A stretch of DNA of 5,184 nt from NCBI GenBank assembly GCA_902767355.1, contig CACXHG010000065.1, forward strand, positions 1 to 5,184, given 5' to 3'. A program made the position numbers and the translations under genes. Origin of the DNA: an uncultured Bacteroidia bacterium. Lineage in GTDB: Bacteria; Bacteroidota; Bacteroidia; Bacteroidales; UBA932. Of this stretch, positions 1-5,184 are shown piece by piece. How positions within the stretch are numbered: the first letter of the stretch is position 1; every line of letters starts with the position of its first letter. A model generated the notes under the pieces. The model saw only the letters and a program-made list of their open reading frames with translations. It was not told the origin of the DNA and ran no database searches.

Positions 1-1
1 A

Positions 2-1063
2 TATGGCGTGGGAGCGATTGTGACCGGCGTGGTGCCGGGCTGGTGGGGCGGAAACGGCCAGGCCGCCGGCACGCTGGAGAAGGTCAACCCTATGGAGAAA
101 TACGAGGCTGCCGCTGCTGCATTTGAGGACCATCCGGCCATCTGGGGCATTGACATCGGCGACGAGCCGTCGGCCCTCGATTTCCCCTATTACGGCAAGG
201 TCATGGAGCGGATAGAAGAGCTGTTTCCCAATCAGTTCGCCTTTCTGAACCTGTATCCGAACTACGCTTCGGTGGCCCAGAATACAGAAGACCAGGCCCT
301 CAGCCAGCTTGGCACCTCGACGTACGAGGAGCATATCGAACAGTATTGCAAGTATATTCCCGCGGACTATCTTTCATACGATTTTTATTACAAGGTTGCA
401 GGGGTCCAGAAGGACTATGCCAATCTCAGGGTCGTTTCCGATGCCTGCCACAAGAACAATCTGGATATATGGGTAACCGTCCAGGTCAACAGCTTCGATC
501 CGCAGGTGTGGATATCCGAAAACGAGCTCCGCTTCCAGGCTTTCTCTGCGCTTGCCTTCGGCGCCTCCAATATATCATGGGCCTGCTACACCGCCGGCTG
601 GTGGAACAATCAGGTCGTGGACGGCGAGGGGAACAAGACCCAGCAGTATGACAAGCTGAAAAAGGTCAACGCCGAGATTCACACCCTGGCGGAGAGGTAT
701 GACAAGTACCGCAACCTGCAGACGGTGTGTGTCGGCTTCGAAGGCAGCGATATGCTGGAAGGCAGCGGCCTTGAGAGCCGGGCCAGTCTGGACTTCGGCC
801 CCGTGAGCGGTCTGTCGGCCGGCTGCCCGCTGGTTGTGGGCATTATGCGCAGCCGCAGCGGCGGCCGCGGCAATGCGCTGTTTATCTGCGTGGCCGACGA
901 TCCGTACAATGAAAATCACAGGGAGTACACCCTTGGCTTCACTTCCAAATCCCGCAAGGTCAAGGCTTGGGGCGGTGACGGTCCGATCGCGCTAAAACGC
1001 TGTGACGGAGGGCGCTTCGAAGTGCCTGTGGCGTCAAATCAAGGATTGATACTGGAGTTCTAG
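2..1063 (+). CDS. Glycoside hydrolase-like TIM-barrel protein, 5'-truncated by window edge
   Basis: This is the C-terminal part of a larger protein. The reading frame is open to the left edge (Tyr-Gly precede the GTG at 8), so that GTG is an internal Val codon and the real start, with any signal peptide, lies outside the window. The visible ~353 residues look like the second half of a clan GH-A type barrel. W-G-I-D-I-G-D-E-P (Glu codon 164-166) is placed like the acid/base Glu at the end of strand beta-4. F-L-N-L-Y-P-N-Y, then D-Y-L-S-Y-D-F-Y-Y, and then E-L-R-F-Q-A-F-S-A-L-A-F-G-A-S follow, in the order typical of Bacteroidetes beta-galactosidase/GH42-like proteins. A linker helix (K-K-V-N-A-E-I-H) leads to a C-terminal ~110-residue beta-rich domain. 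I see no obvious second catalytic Glu, so the exact family, substrate and even activity are uncertain. A role in degrading glycans outside the cytoplasm is inference. Confidence 0.8.
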   Translation, partial: YGVGAIVTGVVPGWWGGNGQAAGTLEKVNPMEKYEAAAAAFEDHPAIWGIDIGDEPSALDFPYYGKVMERIEELFPNQFAFLNLYPNYASVAQNTEDQALSQLGTSTYEEHIEQYCKYIPADYLSYDFYYKVAGVQKDYANLRVVSDACHKNNLDIWVTVQVNSFDPQVWISENELRFQAFSALAFGASNISWACYTAGWWNNQVVDGEGNKTQQYDKLKKVNAEIHTLAERYDKYRNLQTVCVGFEGSDMLEGSGLESRASLDFGPVSGLSAGCPLVVGIMRSRSGGRGNALFICVADDPYNENHREYTLGFTSKSRKVKAWGGDGPIALKRCDGGRFEVPVASNQGLILEF

Positions 1064-1074
1064 ACTAAAGTTGC

Positions 1075-1082
1075 TACCTTTG
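1075..1082 (+). promoter_or_regulatory. Bacteroidetes -7 promoter element (TACCTTTG)
   Basis: TACCTTTG matches the Bacteroidetes primary sigma -7 consensus TAnnTTTG exactly and lies in the 24-base gap between the hydrolase stop and the next ATG (1088). No good -33 TTTG is seen at the usual ~19-21 base spacing; CTGG at 1052-1055 is the nearest weak candidate, and TTG at 1046-1048 is too far away. If the element is used, transcription would begin at or within a few bases of the ATG. Confidence 0.5.
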
Positions 1083-1087
1083 AGGAT

Positions 1088-1489
1088 ATGAAAAAAGCGA
1101 TTCTGACAATCATGTGCGTGACGATGGCTCTCGCGGGCTGCGCTCGCAATGCGGACCAGGCCAGCCGCACCGCATCCGACTTTCTGGAGGCGTTCTTCAA
1201 GATGGATTATGCCGGCGCGGCAGCCTTTTGCAGCAGCGACATATCCGCCCTGCTTATGGACACCATCCCGGCCGACGCCTATCCCAGCGAGGAGATTCGC
1301 GACAAGGTGCTTGAGGCCAGCCGCGGCACCGGCTTCAAGATAGTGTCTTCCAGCGAGCTGCCCGGTTCGGACTCGGTGCGGGTCAGCTATGAGATCCAGC
1401 CCTATGGCGCCGCCAGGGGCACGGTGATTGCGCGCACGATGACCTTGGTCAAAACGGGCCGCGATTTCAAAATAGTCTCGCTGGAGTAA
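1088..1489 (+). CDS. Small predicted lipoprotein, DUF4878/NTF2-like appearance
   Basis: This 133-residue protein starts with a classic lipoprotein signal: Met-Lys-Lys, a hydrophobic stretch, and the lipobox L15-A16-G17-C18. The mature protein should therefore be anchored by Cys18 to the periplasmic or outer-membrane leaflet. The mature part begins with a helix of the type A-S-x-F-L-E-A-F-F-K-M-D-Y-A-G-A-A, followed by a charged middle and two or three beta strands at the C-terminus (V-R-V-S-Y-E-I, T-V-I-A-R-T-M-T-L-V, F-K-I-V-S-L). This helix-then-sheet layout, with 'one domain, small cup' proportions, is like the DUF4878/NTF2-like lipoproteins common in Bacteroidales; the assignment is by pattern only. 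The start at 1088 is favoured because later Met codons (residues 9 and 13) would destroy the signal peptide. It is 24 bases after the hydrolase gene and may have its own promoter. Function is unknown. Confidence 0.85.
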   Translation: MKKAILTIMCVTMALAGCARNADQASRTASDFLEAFFKMDYAGAAAFCSSDISALLMDTIPADAYPSEEIRDKVLEASRGTGFKIVSSSELPGSDSVRVSYEIQPYGAARGTVIARTMTLVKTGRDFKIVSLE

Positions 1490-1495
1490 TTATTG

Positions 1496-1528
1496 TTGCC
1501 GTGGCGAGTGAGATTTCCCGCTCTTTTG
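1496..1528 (+). promoter_or_regulatory. Possible weak promoter for the lipoprotein/beta-barrel pair
   Basis: In the 64-base gap before the ATG at 1554, a TTG (1496-1498) is followed after 22 bases by CTCTTTTG (1521-1528), which keeps the TTTG half of the Bacteroidetes -7 box but not its TA. A start of transcription near 1533-1536 would leave a leader of about 20 bases, containing an A-rich stretch (AAAAACA) before the ATG, as is usual for Bacteroidetes translation starts. The match is partial and read-through from upstream is equally possible. Confidence 0.25.
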
Positions 1529-1553
1529 CATTTAAGCAGTAAAAACAGACACT

Positions 1554-1934
1554 ATGAAATGGTTGCGTAATATACTCAAGGGCGCTACGCTCAGCACGGC
1601 GCTCTTCATCTTCCAGGCCTGCTACGGCACGCCGCAGGATGCATGGTACAACGAAGGCGGCTTGGCTCCCATGTCGTTCTCGCTGGTTTCCCGCACCACC
1701 GGCCAGCCGCTGGAGGGCATCAGCATCCTGGCTTCGGAACACGGGACTCCGGAGCGCGAAATCGGCGTGACGGATGCCAACGGAAAGTGCCAGGTAGAGA
1801 TACCATATATAAGAAATCTCGAGGGTCCGAGCTTGAGATTCAGCGATCCTTCGGGCGTTTATCAGCCCATAGATACCACTCTGGCCGACTTGCGCAATAG
1901 GGATATCCTCATAGAACTAACTGCTGCAGAATGA
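1554..1934 (+). CDS. Small putative lipoprotein, resembles rSAM-associated lipoproteins
   Basis: This 126-residue protein has an N-terminal basic/hydrophobic signal (K-W-L-R-N-I-L-K-G, then A-L-F-I-F-Q-A) ending at Cys23, a loose Bacteroidetes-type lipobox (F-Q-A-C). Directly after it comes C-Y-G-T-P-Q-D-A-W, which resembles the C-M-Y-G-x-P-x-A-x-[YF] start of the mature lipoproteins in Bacteroidales 'rSAM/lipoprotein' systems (NCBI model TIGR04134, from memory). The rest looks like a small carboxypeptidase-regulatory-like beta sandwich: T-G-Q-P-L-E-G-I (49-56), V-T-D-A-N-G-K (72-78), and L-R-F-S-D-P-S-G (94-101), the last matching the usual F-x-D-x-D-G segment. No radical SAM enzyme is present in the window. 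Its stop overlaps the next start as ATGA, so it is probably translationally coupled to the beta-barrel protein. Existence and lipoprotein nature are fairly sure; the family call is moderate and the function is unknown. Confidence 0.8.
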   Translation: MKWLRNILKGATLSTALFIFQACYGTPQDAWYNEGGLAPMSFSLVSRTTGQPLEGISILASEHGTPEREIGVTDANGKCQVEIPYIRNLEGPSLRFSDPSGVYQPIDTTLADLRNRDILIELTAAE

Positions 1935-2584
1935 AAAGACTGATTGTATCTGTCGTGGCCCTCGCTCTGATGGCCACCGGTGCGGCGTTTGCCCAGAGCG
2001 GCAGCAATTCCGGCGCAGCTGCCGGAAGCAATGCCGGGCGTCAATGGCGCATAGAGATCGGCACCGGGCTGCAGCCTCTGCACATGGGATTCATCGGAGT
2101 TTCCCCCTCTGCCGAACTGGAAAGGGAACTTGTCCGGAAGGGGCAGTTCTTCAGAGAGAACGACGGGTTCTATCCGAGCGTGATACTCACTGGCTCCTGC
2201 GAGCTGTCCCCGCGCTGGGAACTTGCACTGACCGCCAGCGTGAGCTGGGGCTATCTGCAACTGTGCCAGTACGATACCTTCGGCATCGACCCCGAAGGGC
2301 AGCCCCGCTACGATTTGAGGAGCTTCAGCAAACTCGGCTACCGGAACGTCAGTCCGGTGCCTGCTTTCACCGTGCAGGGCCGCTACTTCTGGAGCAAGCC
2401 GGCTGCGGTGAGAGTCTATTCGGCTTTCGGTCTGGGAATTACCCCCGGTACATCTTTTATCCCCACGCCGTCCCTGACTCTGATAGGACTGCGTGCCGGC
2501 GGCCGCCGCCTCTACGGGTTTGTGGAGGCCACCGTCGGCCCCTTCGCCACCTTTGTCGACGGCGGACTGGGCCTGAGGCTATGA
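1931..2584 (+). CDS. Outer-membrane beta-barrel protein, hypothetical
   Basis: This 217-residue protein has a clear Sec signal peptide (K-R-L-I then a hydrophobic run) with a cleavage site after A19-F20-A21, leaving Gln22 as the mature N-terminus. A low-complexity Ser/Gly/Asn/Ala linker (22-37) follows. The remainder alternates polar and hydrophobic/aromatic residues in about eight strand-like segments: about 38-46, 82-92, 95-109, 142-154, 159-170, 181-190, 194-202 and 205-217. It ends G-G-L-G-L-R-L, as small outer-membrane barrels do. The segment P-V-P-A-F-T-V-Q-G-R-Y-F-W (142-154) followed by V-Y-S-A-F-G-L-G is typical of Bacteroidetes barrel proteins of the OmpW/outer-membrane beta-barrel superfamily. 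No enzyme motif is seen. The ATG overlaps the preceding lipoprotein stop by four bases (ATGA), suggesting coupled synthesis and perhaps joint action at the outer membrane. A GC-rich hairpin follows four bases after the stop. Confidence 0.88.
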   Translation: MKRLIVSVVALALMATGAAFAQSGSNSGAAAGSNAGRQWRIEIGTGLQPLHMGFIGVSPSAELERELVRKGQFFRENDGFYPSVILTGSCELSPRWELALTASVSWGYLQLCQYDTFGIDPEGQPRYDLRSFSKLGYRNVSPVPAFTVQGRYFWSKPAAVRVYSAFGLGITPGTSFIPTPSLTLIGLRAGGRRLYGFVEATVGPFATFVDGGLGLRL

Positions 2585-2587
2585 TAC

Positions 2588-2609
2588 TGGGGCGCTGCCC
2601 CAAACCCTT

Positions 2610-2611
<2 letters not shown>
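2588..2611 (+). terminator. Rho-independent terminator-like hairpin between convergent genes
   Basis: A perfect six-base-pair stem TGGGGC/GCCCCA (2588-2593 with 2597-2602) closes a three-base GCT loop, followed by AACCC and a short TTTT run (2608-2611). It begins four bases after the barrel stop. Its T run covers part of the gnd stop codon on the opposite strand. Read from the minus strand the stem is not followed by a T run, so it fits termination of the plus-strand unit better. The five-base gap before the T run and the shortness of that run make it a modest candidate. Confidence 0.5.
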
Positions 2612-4067
<1,456 letters not shown>

Positions 4068-4073
4068 ATCGTA

Positions 4074-5184
4074 TTATTTAAATCTTTCTTTATAAGCCCA
4101 TAAGCCCAGGGCGGGGTTGGATATATAAAACAGTTCTTCGCCGTCTGGCAGGGTGTTCCAGCCGTCGCGCAGGCTGTCCGGGCGGTAGCGCTGCAGCAGC
4201 GGCTCCAGGGCGGCATAGCGGAAGCCGACCCCTTCAATGTCGGCCCGCGTCAGGCCGCCTGCTGGGGCGTAGGTGATGCCGAAGCGGCCCTCGCTGGAGC
4301 CGTGGATCAGATGGGCGGCCGCGCCCAGATTGGCCTTCAGCTCAGGGTCGGACTCTACGGCGGCCAGCGTAGCCGGCGTGCCGCGATAGCCGTGGCGGCG
4401 TATCAGCGCGTCCATGGCCGCGTCCTCTCCGAATTCGCGCAGGGCCGGGGCCAGAATGATAAGTTCGGCGCCGTCGGCCAGCGCCATGCGGGTGCGGTAG
4501 ATGGCCTTGTTGCCCAGCCAGGTGCTCTTGAATTCGGCGGGGTCGAGATATACCACGCACTTGTGGATTTCCCTGTCCAGCTGCACGAAATTGACTTTCT
4601 GCGACAGGGCCGCGGCGGCCTCGAAGCATTCGAAGCCATCGCCCACATAGAGGCCTTTGGTGACCATGCGGCCGCCTTCGCTGGCGCGCACAGTGAGGAT
4701 ATAAACTATGGGCAGCTGCGAGATAAAGCGCGTGCGGGCATACTCCATGGCTGCCCGCACCGGGCCGCCGGCACGCCCCATAATGCGCTCCATGCCGTAG
4801 CTGGCGCCCAAAAAGTGGCTCTTGCCTATGAAGTCGGTGCCCCCGACGCCCACGAAAATGTTTTTGGAGTGATTGGCCATGCCGACCACCTCGTGGGGCA
4901 CGACCTGCCCTATGGACAAGATAAGGTCGAAGCTGGGATCCAGCAGCATGCGGTTCACCTGCGCCCGGATGGGATAGCTCACGCGGCCTTCGGAAATTTC
5001 GCGGATATAGTCCGCCGGGACCTCGCCCACGTCTTCTACGCCGCCGCGCCAGTCATGGACGCGGAACTTGCCGTGCGGCACCCCGGCGAACATGGTGTCC
5101 ATCTGCTCCGGCGTCATGGGGCTGTGAGTGCCCAGCGCCGGGAGAATGTCGGTGAGCGCGCTGCCGTAATAGTCGTTGGCCATG
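4074..5184 (-). CDS. LarA-family (lactate racemase-like, DUF2088) protein, 5'-truncated by window edge
   Basis: This is a homologue of LarA, the lactate racemase that uses a nickel-pincer nucleotide covalently bound to a lysine. Counting from the Met at 5183-5181, the visible 369 residues include A-L-G-T-H (His20, placed like catalytic His108 of Lactiplantibacillus LarA). G-Q-V-V-P-H (His97), S-K-N (Lys107) and K-S-H (His123) follow. Their spacings of 10 and 16 residues equal those of LarA His174, Lys184 (cofactor attachment) and His200 (nickel ligand), so the cofactor and catalytic set appear intact. The C-terminal domain has S-T-W-L-G-N-K-A-I-Y-R-T-R-M and a conserved end I-S-N-P-A-L-G-L-W-A. 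The Met at the edge is probably internal: LarA relatives have roughly 40-50 more residues before the A-L-G-T-H motif, so the gene should continue past the window. LarB, LarC and LarE cofactor-synthesis genes are not in view. The substrate is unknown; the tight link to gnd (six-base gap) points to a 2-hydroxy acid of sugar metabolism. Confidence 0.88.
   Translation of the reverse strand, partial: MANDYYGSALTDILPALGTHSPMTPEQMDTMFAGVPHGKFRVHDWRGGVEDVGEVPADYIREISEGRVSYPIRAQVNRMLLDPSFDLILSIGQVVPHEVVGMANHSKNIFVGVGGTDFIGKSHFLGASYGMERIMGRAGGPVRAAMEYARTRFISQLPIVYILTVRASEGGRMVTKGLYVGDGFECFEAAAALSQKVNFVQLDREIHKCVVYLDPAEFKSTWLGNKAIYRTRMALADGAELIILAPALREFGEDAAMDALIRRHGYRGTPATLAAVESDPELKANLGAAAHLIHGSSEGRFGITYAPAGGLTRADIEGVGFRYAALEPLLQRYRPDSLRDGWNTLPDGEELFYISNPALGLWAYKERFK

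Noticed and set aside
850..875. GC-rich GCGGCCGC-type runs here and near 2500
   Set aside because: They encode Ser/Gly/Arg-rich stretches in frame and fit the base composition; no repeat or symmetric operator is supported.
575..919. Minus-strand frame of 114 codons inside the hydrolase gene
   Set aside because: Its Ala-runs come from GC-rich codons of the hydrolase read in reverse; there is no motif and no promoter.
1506..1527. Possible terminator after the first lipoprotein gene (GAGTG/CGCTC stem, TTTT)
   Set aside because: The stem has only five pairs including a wobble and an eight-base loop, too weak to call; the same TTTTG may instead be part of a promoter.
1862..2260. A 132-codon minus-strand frame across the lipoprotein/barrel junction
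   Set aside because: It is antisense to two well-supported coupled genes, with no recognisable domain and composition expected of GC-rich shadow frames.

Overview
The window looks like a GC-rich member of the Bacteroidales (Bacteroidetes), most likely a gut or environmental lineage such as Rikenellaceae or Cryptobacteroides-like bacteria. The evidence is an exact TAnnTTTG-type -7 promoter element, start codons without well-placed Shine-Dalgarno sites, two small lipoproteins of Bacteroidetes style, a Bacteroidetes-style outer-membrane beta-barrel protein, and a LarA-like protein of a type I associate with Bacteroidales. The genus is inference only.

Layout: two converging blocks fill the window with almost no spare DNA. 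The plus-strand block (1-2584) has the C-terminal part of a TIM-barrel glycoside hydrolase-like protein (cut by the left edge), a small lipoprotein with a DUF4878/NTF2-like look, then a two-gene unit joined by an ATGA overlap. That unit encodes a small lipoprotein resembling those of rSAM/lipoprotein systems, followed by an outer-membrane beta-barrel protein. A perfect GC-rich hairpin with a short T run lies just after the barrel gene. The minus-strand block (5184-2610) has a LarA-family (nickel-pincer nucleotide dependent racemase/epimerase) protein, cut by the right edge, followed six bases later by gnd, 6-phosphogluconate dehydrogenase. There is no gene-free stretch longer than about 65 bases, and I see no RNA gene, mobile element, CRISPR array or notable repeat.

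How the genes work together: the plus-strand genes look like an envelope/glycan-related set, since three consecutive products carry export signals and the first resembles an extracellular or periplasmic glycosidase. The minus-strand pair looks metabolic. Gnd oxidatively decarboxylates 6-phosphogluconate, and its tight coupling to a LarA homologue suggests that the homologue may act on a sugar acid (aldonate) rather than on lactate. This coupling and the possible orphan rSAM-type lipoprotein unit are the two points most worth following up. I found no clearly new defence or mobile system here.
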